A stretch of DNA of 38,026 nucleotides. Source: a bacterium. Its GTDB lineage: Bacteria; Actinomycetota; Acidimicrobiia; Acidimicrobiales; CATQHL01. Of the stretch, positions 6,723 through 15,022 are shown one piece after another. The notes below the pieces were generated by a model. That model did no database searches. It was not told the origin of the DNA and worked only from the letters and a program-made list of their open reading frames with translations. Made by a program: the position numbers and the translations under genes. Location of the stretch: positions 1-38,026 of the forward strand of contig JAPOYM010000094.1 in assembly GCA_026706565.1 (NCBI GenBank), in the 5' to 3' direction. Within the stretch, counting starts at the first letter, position 1. Every line of letters begins with the position of its first letter.

Positions 6723-8393
6723 TCAGCCGCCGGTCTCGTCGAGGATCTCGTCGAGCTTGAGGATGTCGTCCTCGAGGACGAGGCCCACGAAGGTGCCGTC
6801 GGCGGTGACCACGGCCAGCATCTCGACATCGGCCCGGTCCATCGCCGCCACGGCGTCCCGGAGCGTCCACGACGGCTGTGCGGCGGGGAGGTCGGTAGCG
6901 GCCATCTCCGAGACGGCGGTCGATTCCCATTCGCTGCGAGGCAGGTCGCCGATCTGGTCGAGTCCGCACATGCCCGCGTAGCGGTGGCCGTCCACGACCG
7001 CCACCTCGCGCTCCCGGCGCCCGAGCACATGCAGGGTCATGAGTTCTGAGATCGTCGCATCGGACGGGACCGTCATCACGTCGGTCCGCAGCACCGACGT
7101 GATCGGAAGCGTGAAGCGCTGCTCGAGGTGGCCGAGTCGCTCGGCCACCTGGTGGGAGGAGACGCTCGAACGTCCCGCCACGAGCTGCGCTACCGCCGCC
7201 GCCACCAACGCCGGGACCACGAACGAGGACCCCTGGCTGGACTCGGCCACGAACATCACCGCCGCGATGGGCGCCCGGTAACCGGCCCCGAGGAACGCGG
7301 CGAGGCCGAGGGTGGGGTACAGGCCGGTCTCGGGCTGGCCGACGAGGATGCCCACGACCGAGCCCATGAGCACACCCTGGACCGCCAAGGGGATGAACAT
7401 GCCTCCCGTGCCGCCCGCGGCGATCGTGGCCAGGGTGGCCACGAGGCGCAGGCCGAAGAGCGCCACGATGAGCCACACGCTGCGAGGCACCTCCAGCACC
7501 CACTCCGCCGAGCGCACCCCGGGGCCGAGGCTGAGGGGCGCCCCGTAGAGGGCGTCGGTGGCGAACGCCAGCCCGCAGAGCAGCCCGCCCGCGGCGAGGA
7601 TGCGGGGCACGGGGCCCGCGCGCCGCGGCAGGGCCTTGGCCCGGCGCACCAGCGCCGCGAAGCCGCGCCCGCCCAGACCAGCGGTCACGCCCACGAGGGC
7701 GCCCCCGAGAAGGTCCACGATCGCCAGGGTCCGGATGTCGCCGGCGAGCCCCGGGAAGACCGGACTGGTGTCGCCGAGCACCACCGCGAAGACCAGGAAG
7801 CTGACCGCCGAGGCCACCAGCGACGGCAGCAGCGCCCGGCGGGTGACGTCGTCGCGGTAGGGGGCTTCGAGGGCGAAGATCACCCCCGTGGCCGGCGCCC
7901 GGAAGATGGCCGCGACGCCGGCCGCGGCGCCGGCGGTGAGCAGCATCCGCGTCTCCTCGCGGCGCAGGAAGCGCTGGAGCAGCCGCTGGAGGTTGTACGA
8001 CACCGAGGCGCCGGCGAAGATCGACGGACCCTCCATGCCCAGGGCGCCGCCGCTGCCGATCGTGGCGGCGCCGGCTAGGAGCTTGGCGGGGAGCTGGCGC
8101 AGCGGCATGCGCGGCGAGCGCTCGTGGAAGGCCCTGATGTACTCGTCGGAGGTGGCCGGCGTGGTGCCCCGACCGCCGAGGCCCGCCAGCAGCAGCGCGG
8201 CCGCCGAGAGCCCGATGAGCGGTGCCAGCGCCTGCTGCCACAGCGGCAGCTCGAAGAGCCTCTCGAGCATGACCTCGACGACCACCTGCTCGAAGGCGGC
8301 GACGAGCAGGCCCACGCAGACGCCCACAACGACGGCCGCTCCCAGCACTCGCGGCAGGCGGCCCGCCGGCCGGAATGAGCGGAGGAAGCGCAC
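6723..8393 (-). CDS. ClC-family chloride channel/antiporter with two CBS domains
   Basis: A 556-residue membrane protein with about ten hydrophobic helices in residues 15-410 followed by a CBS pair (about 425-555). ClC hallmarks include GMEGPSIFAGA (the gating glutamate is kept in the GxEGP motif), AAAGVAAIFRAPATGVIFALE-like packing and GGTGGMFIPL. The usual GSGIP serine motif is replaced near residue 75 by GRGTTPATSDEY, so anion selectivity may differ. The CBS domains may sense adenine nucleotides, as in other family members. The start is GTG 8393 with a -10 box 8 bases upstream. It transports anions across the inner membrane; channel versus antiporter cannot be settled here. Confidence 0.88.
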   Translation of the reverse strand: MRFLRSFRPAGRLPRVLGAAVVVGVCVGLLVAAFEQVVVEVMLERLFELPLWQQALAPLIGLSAAALLLAGLGGRGTTPATSDEYIRAFHERSPRMPLRQLPAKLLAGAATIGSGGALGMEGPSIFAGASVSYNLQRLLQRFLRREETRMLLTAGAAAGVAAIFRAPATGVIFALEAPYRDDVTRRALLPSLVASAVSFLVFAVVLGDTSPVFPGLAGDIRTLAIVDLLGGALVGVTAGLGGRGFAALVRRAKALPRRAGPVPRILAAGGLLCGLAFATDALYGAPLSLGPGVRSAEWVLEVPRSVWLIVALFGLRLVATLATIAAGGTGGMFIPLAVQGVLMGSVVGILVGQPETGLYPTLGLAAFLGAGYRAPIAAVMFVAESSQGSSFVVPALVAAAVAQLVAGRSSVSSHQVAERLGHLEQRFTLPITSVLRTDVMTVPSDATISELMTLHVLGRREREVAVVDGHRYAGMCGLDQIGDLPRSEWESTAVSEMAATDLPAAQPSWTLRDAVAAMDRADVEMLAVVTADGTFVGLVLEDDILKLDEILDETGG

Positions 8394-8401
8394 CGGAGGC
8401 G

Positions 8402-8407
8402 AGGCTA
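8402..8407 (-). promoter_or_regulatory. -10 box (TAGCCT) of the ClC gene
   Basis: Read on the minus strand, TAGCCT ends 8 bases before the GTG start, which suggests a leaderless or nearly leaderless mRNA. Confidence 0.45.
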
Positions 8408-8489
8408 TCGGGACCGTCGCGCGACTCTGGGGCGGGCCGCCGAGACGGCCGGCACGCTGCGCCCCCGCCGCGGCCGAGCGCCCAGAGGG

Positions 8490-8495
8490 CAGACT
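8490..8495 (+). promoter_or_regulatory. Weak -10 box (CAGACT) before the small 8502 gene
   Basis: CAGACT keeps the A and final T of TANNNT and ends 6 bases before ATG 8502, the same geometry as the clear leaderless cases. Confidence 0.3.
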
Positions 8496-8501
8496 TCGGG
8501 C

Positions 8502-8729
8502 ATGGACGGCATCGAGGAGTCCCTCGAGCGCTTGGCGGCGCGACTGTCAGACATCGCCGCCGACATGGACGATCTCGGCTTCGAGCACCTGCGGGAAGCG
8601 GCGGCCGGGGGCGACGCCGCGCATCTAGCGGTCGAGCGGCGCCTGCTCAGAGCCCGGCGGGCGGTGGCCCGGGCGGTCGCAGCGCTGCGGGCCGACGACA
8701 CCGCCGCCGCGGGGCCGATCAGCCCGTGA
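8502..8729 (+). CDS. Small helical protein, unknown function
   Basis: A 75-residue, highly charged and probably all-helical protein starting MDGIEESLERLAARLSD. A second Arg-rich helix (RRLLRARRAVARAVAALRA) follows. No cysteines, signal or membrane segment are present. Similar short coiled-coil-like proteins occur widely in actinobacteria, but I do not recognise this one. Its last 11 bases overlap the end of tal on the other strand. The regular heptad-like composition and a -10-like box favour a real gene. Confidence 0.5.
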   Translation: MDGIEESLERLAARLSDIAADMDDLGFEHLREAAAGGDAAHLAVERRLLRARRAVARAVAALRADDTAAAGPISP

Positions 8730-9813
8730 GGTCCTCGGCGCGCCGCGCCAAGCTGTCGAGGAGCTCGTCGAAGGACTTGGCGAAGGCTGCCACGCCTTCG
8801 GCCTCGAGGACCTCTGCGACCTCTGCGAGGTCCACGCCGACGGTCGCCAGTGCCGCGAGCGCCTCCCCGGCGGCGCTGGCGCCGGCGTCTATCGTGCGCG
8901 CCACCGTGCCGTGGTCCTCGAAGGCTTCGATAGTGGCCTCGGGGAGGGTGTTCACCGTGTCGGGCCCGATGAGGTCGTCCACGTACATGGTGTCCGGGTA
9001 GGCGGGGTTCTTCGTGGAGGTGGAGGCCCACAGGGGCCGCTGCAGGCGGGCGCCGCGGGCGGCCAGGGCCTCCCAGCGCGATCCGGAGAAGCACCGCCGG
9101 AACGTGGCGTAGGCCAACTTGGCCTGCGCCAGCGCGATCCGGCCCTCCAGCGCGGCGGCCTGCGGCGTGCCGATCGCGGCCAGGCGGCGGTCGACCTCGG
9201 TGTCGACGCGGCTCACGAAGAACGAGGCGACCCCCGAGATGCCGCTCAGATCGCCGGGGCGGGACTCCAGACCCGACAGGTAGGCCTCGATGACGGCCTC
9301 GTAGCGCTGCAGGGAGAAGATGAGGGTCACGTTGATGCTGTAGCCCGCCGCCGTCAGCGCCTCCAGGGCATCGACTCCCGCGGCGGTGGCGGGAACCTTC
9401 ACGTAGAGGTTCGGCGCATCGATCCGGTCGTGCAGGCGCCGCGCCGCGTCCACCGTCGCCGCCGCGTCGTGCGCCAGCTCCGGCGCCACCTCCACCGAGA
9501 CGTAGCCGTCGAGGGCGTCGCTGGTGTCGTAGACGGGGCGCAGGATGCCCAGGGCGGCGCTGATGTCGCTGGTGACCAGATGCCAGTAGCTCTCCTCGGC
9601 GCCTGCGCCGCCGGCGGTCAGCTCCGCCAGCTCGGCGTCGTAGGCGTCGCCGGACGTCATGGCCTTCTGGAAGATCGTGGGGTTGGAGGTGACGCCGCGG
9701 CAGCCGCGCTCCACCCAGCGGGCCAGCTCGCCGCCGGTGATCCAGCTGCGCCTGAGGTTGTCCAGCCAGGGGCTCTGGCGGCCCAGCCGGTGCAGTTCGA
9801 GCAGTCGGGTCAT
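8719..9813 (-). CDS. tal: Transaldolase
   Basis: A 364-residue enzyme of the non-oxidative pentose phosphate pathway that moves a dihydroxyacetone unit from sedoheptulose-7-phosphate to glyceraldehyde-3-phosphate. The Schiff-base lysine is Lys139 in NLYVKVPATAAG. VTSNPTIFQKA and ASTSTKNPAYPDT are typical of the long actinobacterial and cyanobacterial TalB-like class. The ATG at 9813 overlaps the tkt stop (ATGA), so translation is coupled. It is the last gene of a minus-strand operon beginning at 13424. Confidence 0.95.
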   Translation of the reverse strand: MTRLLELHRLGRQSPWLDNLRRSWITGGELARWVERGCRGVTSNPTIFQKAMTSGDAYDAELAELTAGGAGAEESYWHLVTSDISAALGILRPVYDTSDALDGYVSVEVAPELAHDAAATVDAARRLHDRIDAPNLYVKVPATAAGVDALEALTAAGYSINVTLIFSLQRYEAVIEAYLSGLESRPGDLSGISGVASFFVSRVDTEVDRRLAAIGTPQAAALEGRIALAQAKLAYATFRRCFSGSRWEALAARGARLQRPLWASTSTKNPAYPDTMYVDDLIGPDTVNTLPEATIEAFEDHGTVARTIDAGASAAGEALAALATVGVDLAEVAEVLEAEGVAAFAKSFDELLDSLARRAEDLTG

Positions 9814-11864
9814 GGGTGCTCCCTTCGCTCCGGCGCCTCGGCTGGGGCGGTTCGGGCCGCCCGGCGGGCGCCGTTCAGCAGTTCCTTGGCGGCGGAGACC
9901 ACTCGTCGGGGGTTCATTCCCAACTCTGCCATCACGACCGCTCCCGGCGCCGATGCGCCGAACCGTTCGACGCCGAGGGCTCGGTCCACCCAGCGCTCCC
10001 AGCCCTGGGACACCCCGGCCTCCACAGCCAGGGACGGCCGGGCCGCAGGGACGGCTGACTCCCGGTAGGCAGCGCTCTGGGCGGCGAACAGCTCCCAGCT
10101 CGGCATGGAGGTGACCGCGGCGGCGATGCCTTCGGCCCGAAGCAGCTCGGCGGCGGCGACGCACAGCGCCACCTCGCTGCCCGAGCCCACGAGCGTGATC
10201 TCCGCTCCAGCGGGTTCGCTCAGGACGTACCCGCCGCGGAGCACGCCGTCAGGGTCCGAGCCTGTGAGCACGGGCGTTGCTTGGCGGGTCAGGATGAGGG
10301 CGGTCGGGCCGTCGCCCGCGAGGGCTGCCCGCCAGGCGCCCACGGTCTCGGGGGCGTCAGCGGGGCGGATGACGGTCAGGTCGGGGATGGCCCGGAGGCT
10401 CGCCAGATGCTCGACGGGCTGGTGCGTGGGGCCGTCCTCGCCCACCCCGAGCGAGTCATGGGACCAGCAGAACACTGCCCGGGCCCCCGACAGGGCGGCG
10501 AGGCGGACCGCCGGTCGCATGTAGTCGCTGAAGACCAGGAAGGTCCCCCCGACGGGGAGGAGCCCGCCGTGGTGGGCGACGCCCACCATGACCGAGCCCA
10601 TGGCGTGCTCGCGGACCCCGTAGAACACCTGCCGGGCGTCGCCGGCGGCGCGGCTCAGCGGCGCCTCGCCGGCGAGTCTGGTGCCCGTGTTGCCGGTCAG
10701 GTCGGCGCCGCCGGCCAGCATGTGTCCGACCGCCGAGGCGGCGGCGTTGAGGCACGCGCCGGAGGCGGCGCGGGTCGCCACGGGGTCGCCGGCTTGCCAC
10801 GGGCCCACGCCTGCGTCCCATCCGTCCGGCGCCCGAGCCGCCCAGGCACGCGGCAGGTCGGGCGCTCTGCGCACCGCCTCGGCCCAGCGCCGCTCCCAGT
10901 CCTGACGCCGCGAGGCGCCCCGCCGGCCCGCCTCCCGGTAGTAGGCCAGCACGTCGTCGGGCACCCAGAAGCTCTCGGCGGGCAGGCCCATGGCGGCCTT
11001 GGCGCGGGCGATCTCGGCATCCTTCAAGGCATAGCCGTGGGCGGCGGGCGAGTCGGTGAGGTCGGGGGACGGGTGCGCTATGTGGCTGCGCAGGATCAGC
11101 AGCGACGGCGCCTCGGCCGCCACGGCGCGCCGCAGCGCGGCTTCGAGGGAGTCGAGGTCGTCGGCCGCTTCGCCGAGCGTCTCGGTGTGCCATCCGTAGG
11201 ACGCGAACCGGCCGGCCGGATCGTCTGAGAGCCACAGGTCGGTACACCCGTCGATGGAGACGCGGTTGTCGTCGTAGACGTAGACCAATCGGCTGAGGCC
11301 GAGGTGCCCGGCGAGCGAGGCCGCCTCGTGGCTGACGCCCTCGGCGAGGTCGCCGTCGCTGCAGACCACGAACGTGTAGTGGTCGCAGAGCTCGGCGCCG
11401 TAGCGCGTGCGCAGCCAGCGCTCCGCTATGCCCATGCCCACCGCGTTGGCGAAGCCCTGGCCGAGCGGCCCCGTGGTGACCTCTGCGCCGATGGCTGCCT
11501 CGGCCTCGGGGTGGCCGGGCGTGCGGCTGCCCCACTGGCGGAACGCCCGCAGGTCGTCGAGGGTGAGGCCGTACCCGCAGAGGTAGGCCATCGTGTAGAG
11601 GAGGATCGAGGCGTGGCCGGCGCTGAGCACGAAGCGGTCCCGGTCGGGCCACTCGGGCGCTGTCGGGTCGTAGGTCATGACCCGGCTCCACAGCACGTGC
11701 GCGAGGGGAGCGAGGGCCATGGCGGTGCCCTGATGGCCGGACCGGGCGGCATGGGGGGCGTCCATCGCCAAGCCGCGGATCACGTTGACGGCGCGCCGCT
11801 CGAGGCCGGGGTCTCCGGGGAGGCCCGCGCCGGCGGGGTCGCCGCGCCTGTCCGCTGGGTTCAT
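9810..11864 (-). CDS. tkt: Transketolase
   Basis: A 684-residue thiamine-diphosphate enzyme that moves two-carbon ketol units between sugar phosphates. The N-terminal half shows GHASILLYTMAYL, GPLGQGFANAVGMG and the TPP/Mg site CSDGDLAEGVSHEA with DDNRVSIDG. The middle domain shows YGVREHAMGSVMVG with the catalytic glutamate and GGTFLVFSDYMRPAVRLAAL. The C-terminal domain is complete. ATG 11864 overlaps the stop of the FIST gene (ATGA) and its own stop overlaps the tal start, so three genes are chained by translational coupling. Length and motif order are normal. Confidence 0.95.
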   Translation of the reverse strand: MNPADRRGDPAGAGLPGDPGLERRAVNVIRGLAMDAPHAARSGHQGTAMALAPLAHVLWSRVMTYDPTAPEWPDRDRFVLSAGHASILLYTMAYLCGYGLTLDDLRAFRQWGSRTPGHPEAEAAIGAEVTTGPLGQGFANAVGMGIAERWLRTRYGAELCDHYTFVVCSDGDLAEGVSHEAASLAGHLGLSRLVYVYDDNRVSIDGCTDLWLSDDPAGRFASYGWHTETLGEAADDLDSLEAALRRAVAAEAPSLLILRSHIAHPSPDLTDSPAAHGYALKDAEIARAKAAMGLPAESFWVPDDVLAYYREAGRRGASRRQDWERRWAEAVRRAPDLPRAWAARAPDGWDAGVGPWQAGDPVATRAASGACLNAAASAVGHMLAGGADLTGNTGTRLAGEAPLSRAAGDARQVFYGVREHAMGSVMVGVAHHGGLLPVGGTFLVFSDYMRPAVRLAALSGARAVFCWSHDSLGVGEDGPTHQPVEHLASLRAIPDLTVIRPADAPETVGAWRAALAGDGPTALILTRQATPVLTGSDPDGVLRGGYVLSEPAGAEITLVGSGSEVALCVAAAELLRAEGIAAAVTSMPSWELFAAQSAAYRESAVPAARPSLAVEAGVSQGWERWVDRALGVERFGASAPGAVVMAELGMNPRRVVSAAKELLNGARRAARTAPAEAPERREHP

Positions 11865-13009
11865 CGGTCCGCCCCTCCGCCGAACAGGGCGACCGAGGCC
11901 GTGAAACCGTGCAAGTAGCTTCGGCGGCCCACGGGGCCGATCTCGCCGGCGCAGAACATGCCCCCCAGCGGTGCCGGCGAGATGGCGCCGGAGACGACTG
12001 AGGCGTCGTGGTCGGCGGTCCCGAACAGCCGCCGTCCGCGACCGTTGCAGGTGAACAGGAGAGCCCCCTCGGCCTGCCGGCCTGCCATCAGCCGGTGCAG
12101 GTCCTCGCCCGCCGTGGCTGCGTCGCGCACATGGAACTGCACCGAGGTGCCGGTCTCGACGATGTCGCCCACCGCCAAGCCGCGGGACTCCCGCTCTATG
12201 CCGAGCACCCCGCGCACCAGGAAGTCGCCCCTGTCGAACTCGAGTTTGTGCTCGTTGACCACGATGCCGACGTGCAGGCCGCGCTGTACCAGCCCGCGGT
12301 CGGCTTCGCTCAGGCCCTCCACGATCGTCTGCAAGCGCTCGAGGACCGGCTGGCCCCCCAGGTCGTGGATCAGATTGCGCTCGCCGCGGGTCACCACGTA
12401 CGGACGGCCGATGGGCCGGCACCCCTGGGAGACCACGGTGGCGACCTCCGCTGCGGGTTCCAGCAGCAAGCCCACCGCACCGTCGTCAAGCACTTCGCCT
12501 CCGAGCACCAAGCGGTTGCCGCCCGCCGACGCGGCCGCCGAGGCGAGGCCCCCGACCGTCTGGACCCCTAGGCGCCTAGCGTCGATCTCCCGCAGCAGGC
12601 GGTCCACGGGGAAGCTGAAGGGGTCCGCCAACAGCAGCAGCGTGCGCGGGCGCTCGTCGAGCAGGGGGAGCTCCTCGATCGGCGAGTGGTCCGGCCCCCG
12701 CGCGGGCCCGAATCGCACCGGAGCGCCGTGCGCCTCTCCGGCGCCCCAGGCGACGAGGGCGGGCACCTCCTCCAGCTCGCGGCCCGAGGCGACGACCGAC
12801 ACCGCGCCGGCGCCCAGCAGGACTCCAGGAGCGAGCCGCTCGGCGATGACCGCAGCGAGGGCGTCCATGGCACCGAGGTGCGCGGCGGTGGCGAAGAGCA
12901 CGACGAGGGAGGGGGAGTCGTCCCCGAATGCCGCGGCGAGGTCGTCGGCGACGGCCGCCGCGGCCTCGACGGCCGATTCCGCCTCCGAGCAGGCGACGGC
13001 GAAACTCAT
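11861..13009 (-). CDS. FIST-domain protein (FIST_N plus FIST_C)
   Basis: A 382-residue soluble protein with the layout of stand-alone FIST proteins: an N-terminal domain with LVVLFATAAHLGAMDAL, LLGAGAVSVVASGRE, GVQTVGGLASAA and GAVGLLLE, and a C-terminal domain with FLVRGVLGIE, VQFHVRDAATAGEDL, GALLFTCNGRGRRLFG and GGMFCAGEIGPVG. FIST is described as a sensory ligand-binding domain, often beside signalling genes. Here there is no kinase or cyclase fused. The gene lies directly upstream of tkt with an ATGA overlap, suggesting a role tied to central carbon flow, which is inference. It starts with ATG 25 bases after the preceding gene. Confidence 0.85.
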   Translation of the reverse strand: MSFAVACSEAESAVEAAAAVADDLAAAFGDDSPSLVVLFATAAHLGAMDALAAVIAERLAPGVLLGAGAVSVVASGRELEEVPALVAWGAGEAHGAPVRFGPARGPDHSPIEELPLLDERPRTLLLLADPFSFPVDRLLREIDARRLGVQTVGGLASAAASAGGNRLVLGGEVLDDGAVGLLLEPAAEVATVVSQGCRPIGRPYVVTRGERNLIHDLGGQPVLERLQTIVEGLSEADRGLVQRGLHVGIVVNEHKLEFDRGDFLVRGVLGIERESRGLAVGDIVETGTSVQFHVRDAATAGEDLHRLMAGRQAEGALLFTCNGRGRRLFGTADHDASVVSGAISPAPLGGMFCAGEIGPVGRRSYLHGFTASVALFGGGADR

Positions 13010-13034
13010 CGGTCCCGCGGCGACCGGGAGCGGC

Positions 13035-13424
13035 TCACGCGCCCGGCGGGGGGAGGAGCGTGTACGGGACGACCGTGGTCTCCCCGTCCCCGAGGCGGCA
13101 ATGCGCCTCCACCGTGCCGTAGTCCTCGAACTCCATCTCGGCGCGCACGAGGCGGAAGCTGAACTTCCCGGGCTCCACTTGCAGGAACTGCACGTTGCGG
13201 GCGATCTGGGCGCCGTCGCGCCTGTAGACCACTTCGAGGACGCCGCTGCCGTCGCCGCCGGCAGGGCAGCGGACGATCACGACGAGGTGCGGCGCCCACA
13301 CCGACGGGAGGCTCTCGGGCGCGACCGCTGAGAAATGCACACCGGTCAGATCGATGCGGGTGGAGGGCCCGGGCACCTGCCGGACGTCGATCTCCTCGAT
13401 GAAGACAGCCGCGACGATCTGCAC
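13035..13424 (-). CDS. Unknown 129-residue beta-rich protein heading the tkt operon
   Basis: A soluble protein with alternating hydrophobic residues typical of a beta-sandwich. The opening VAAVFIEEIDVRQV, the middle WAPHLVVIVRCPAGG and the stretch QFLQVEPGKFSFRLVRAEMEF are its clearest strands. The overall pattern resembles short bacterial proteins of the DUF6941 type, but I cannot confirm this. The start is GTG 13424, with a -10 box 6 bases upstream. It is the first gene of the operon leading to the FIST gene, tkt and tal. Confidence 0.65.
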   Translation of the reverse strand: MQIVAAVFIEEIDVRQVPGPSTRIDLTGVHFSAVAPESLPSVWAPHLVVIVRCPAGGDGSGVLEVVYRRDGAQIARNVQFLQVEPGKFSFRLVRAEMEFEDYGTVEAHCRLGDGETTVVPYTLLPPPGA

Positions 13425-13430
13425 GCTCTG

Positions 13431-13436
13431 ACCGTA
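13431..13436 (-). promoter_or_regulatory. -10 box (TACGGT) of the FIST-tkt-tal operon
   Basis: Read on the minus strand, TACGGT ends 6 bases before GTG 13424. It is the only promoter-like site found ahead of the four-gene operon and predicts a leaderless transcript. The same hexamer precedes lepB. Confidence 0.5.
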
Positions 13437-13507
13437 CCGCCTGTCCGATGCGATCGGGGGTTCTTGCAGGCGGGCGGCCCCTGCGCCGGTCGGGGCCCCA
13501 CGGGGCC

Positions 13508-13513
13508 TAAAGT
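13508..13513 (+). promoter_or_regulatory. -10 box (TAAAGT) of dacB
   Basis: TAAAGT fits TANNNT and ends 9 bases before ATG 13523. No ribosome binding site is visible, so the mRNA is probably leaderless or very short-leadered. Confidence 0.5.
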
Positions 13514-13522
13514 TTGGACGGC

Positions 13523-14968
13523 ATGCTCCGCGTCTTCGCTCCGGTCGTCCTGTTGGCAGTGGCCGTCACGACGCTGCTGGTGTCCAACAGGCTGGCTGAG
13601 GATCCGCCGCCGGCCGAACCTCGGGGGGTAGCCGCCGCAGAGGTCCCCGTGCTGTCGGCGCGGCGGTTGCCCGCCGTCGCTGCCAGCACCCCGCCGCCCA
13701 CGGCGGCGCCGCTGGAGGCGACACTCGAGCGCGACCTGACCGCGCTCGCGGTCCACTCCCCGCCCCGGAGCTGCATCCTCGTGCGTCAAGCAGGCGAGGA
13801 GCTGTTCGCGAAGGACGCCGAGGCGTCCCTGACGCCGGCGTCGCTGCAGAAGCTGGCCACAGCGCAGGCCGGGTTGTCGGCCCTCGGCCCGGACCACGTC
13901 TACCGCACCTCGGCCATCGCCGAGGCAGTGCCGGAGAACGGCGTGCTGGGCAACGACCTCTACCTGGTGGGAGGCGGCGACCCGCTCCTGGCCACCACCG
14001 ACTATGCCGCCCTGCTGGCCCCCCGGGGCGCCGTGGCCACGCCGCTGGACGAGCTGGCCGCGGATCTCGTGAGCATGGGCCTGACCCGTGTCTCCGGCGG
14101 CGTCATCGCCGTGGAGGACCGCTACGACGACGCCGGCGCCGTGGCCTCCTGGCCGGAGGCGTGGGTGGCGAACGGAGCGACCGGGACCCTCAACGCCGTG
14201 GCGCTGAACCAGGGCTACCAGACCCCCGAGGGCATCGCCGCAACAGCGGGACTGCTCCCCGAACCGGCGCCCTCCCTGCGCACCGCAGCGCTCTTCGACG
14301 ACATGCTCGAAGCCCGTGCGGTGACGATCCCCGAGAGGCCCGGCGTCTCGGCGCGGGACCGGGACTTCAGCGAGTACGCGACGCTCGCCGCGATCGAGTC
14401 GGCGCCGCTGAGGGAGTATCTGCGCTTCATGCTGGCTGAGAGCGACAACACCACCGCGGAACTGCTGCTGAAGGAGATCGGCCTGGCATGGTCGGGCACC
14501 GGCAGCACTCTCGACGGCGCTCTGGCGGTCCTGGATCTGCTGGCGGAGGAAGCGGGCCGACCCATTCTGGTCTTCCCTCCAGCCGACGGCTCGGGCCTCA
14601 GCCCCGAGAACGAACTGAGCTGCCGGCAGGCTGCGGACATACTCGAGATCGGCGGCGCCGACGGCCTGCTGGCCTCGTACCTCCCGGTCGCCGGCGAGTC
14701 GGGGACGCTGCGCAACCGCTTCGTGGATTCGACCGCCGCGGGCCGGGTGAGGGCCAAGACCGGATCGCTCCCCGGCGTCGCCGCCCTGGCCGGATTCGCC
14801 GCGGGCAGCGACGGCAGGCCGCTGACCTTCGCGGCGATCCTCAACGGCGACGACCTCGCTGCCACCACCGCCGACGCCTTCTTCCAGCAGCTTCTAGAGA
14901 TCCTGGTAGCCCACCCTGATCCCGCGGGCGCCCCCAGCGCCCCGAGCGCGGTGGAGGAGGGGGGATAG
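13523..14968 (+). CDS. dacB: D-alanyl-D-alanine carboxypeptidase/endopeptidase (PBP4, DacB type)
   Basis: A 481-residue class C penicillin-binding protein that trims peptidoglycan stem peptides and cross-links outside the cell membrane. The three active-site motifs are present: SLQK at 107-110, SDN at 307-309 and KTG at 412-414. An N-terminal hydrophobic helix (VFAPVVLLAVAVTTLLV) acts as signal peptide or anchor. A long insertion between the first two motifs matches the extra domains of the family. A TTG three codons earlier is possible, but ATG gives a cleaner signal peptide. A hairpin follows directly after the stop. Confidence 0.92.
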   Translation: MLRVFAPVVLLAVAVTTLLVSNRLAEDPPPAEPRGVAAAEVPVLSARRLPAVAASTPPPTAAPLEATLERDLTALAVHSPPRSCILVRQAGEELFAKDAEASLTPASLQKLATAQAGLSALGPDHVYRTSAIAEAVPENGVLGNDLYLVGGGDPLLATTDYAALLAPRGAVATPLDELAADLVSMGLTRVSGGVIAVEDRYDDAGAVASWPEAWVANGATGTLNAVALNQGYQTPEGIAATAGLLPEPAPSLRTAALFDDMLEARAVTIPERPGVSARDRDFSEYATLAAIESAPLREYLRFMLAESDNTTAELLLKEIGLAWSGTGSTLDGALAVLDLLAEEAGRPILVFPPADGSGLSPENELSCRQAADILEIGGADGLLASYLPVAGESGTLRNRFVDSTAAGRVRAKTGSLPGVAALAGFAAGSDGRPLTFAAILNGDDLAATTADAFFQQLLEILVAHPDPAGAPSAPSAVEEGG

Positions 14969-14971
14969 CCT

Positions 14972-14986
14972 CCCCCGGTGCGGGGG
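14972..14986 (+). terminator. GC hairpin after dacB
   Basis: CCCCCG and CGGGGG form a perfect 6-bp stem with a GTG loop 4 bases after the dacB stop. There is no T-run. It separates dacB from the promoter at 15010. Confidence 0.4.
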
Positions 14987-15009
14987 CCGAGGCCGAACGG
15001 GGCCGGCGG

Positions 15010-15015
15010 TAGGCT
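15010..15015 (+). promoter_or_regulatory. -10 box (TAGGCT) of the 15023 gene
   Basis: TAGGCT ends 7 bases before ATG 15023. The identical hexamer precedes tatA, supporting a real promoter class. Confidence 0.5.
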
Positions 15016-15022
15016 TGGGAAC

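Noticed and set aside
5746-8241. 831-codon open frame on the minus strand
   Set aside because: It runs antisense to rnd and in the wrong frame of the ClC gene; the composition is Arg/Pro/Gly-rich without domains.
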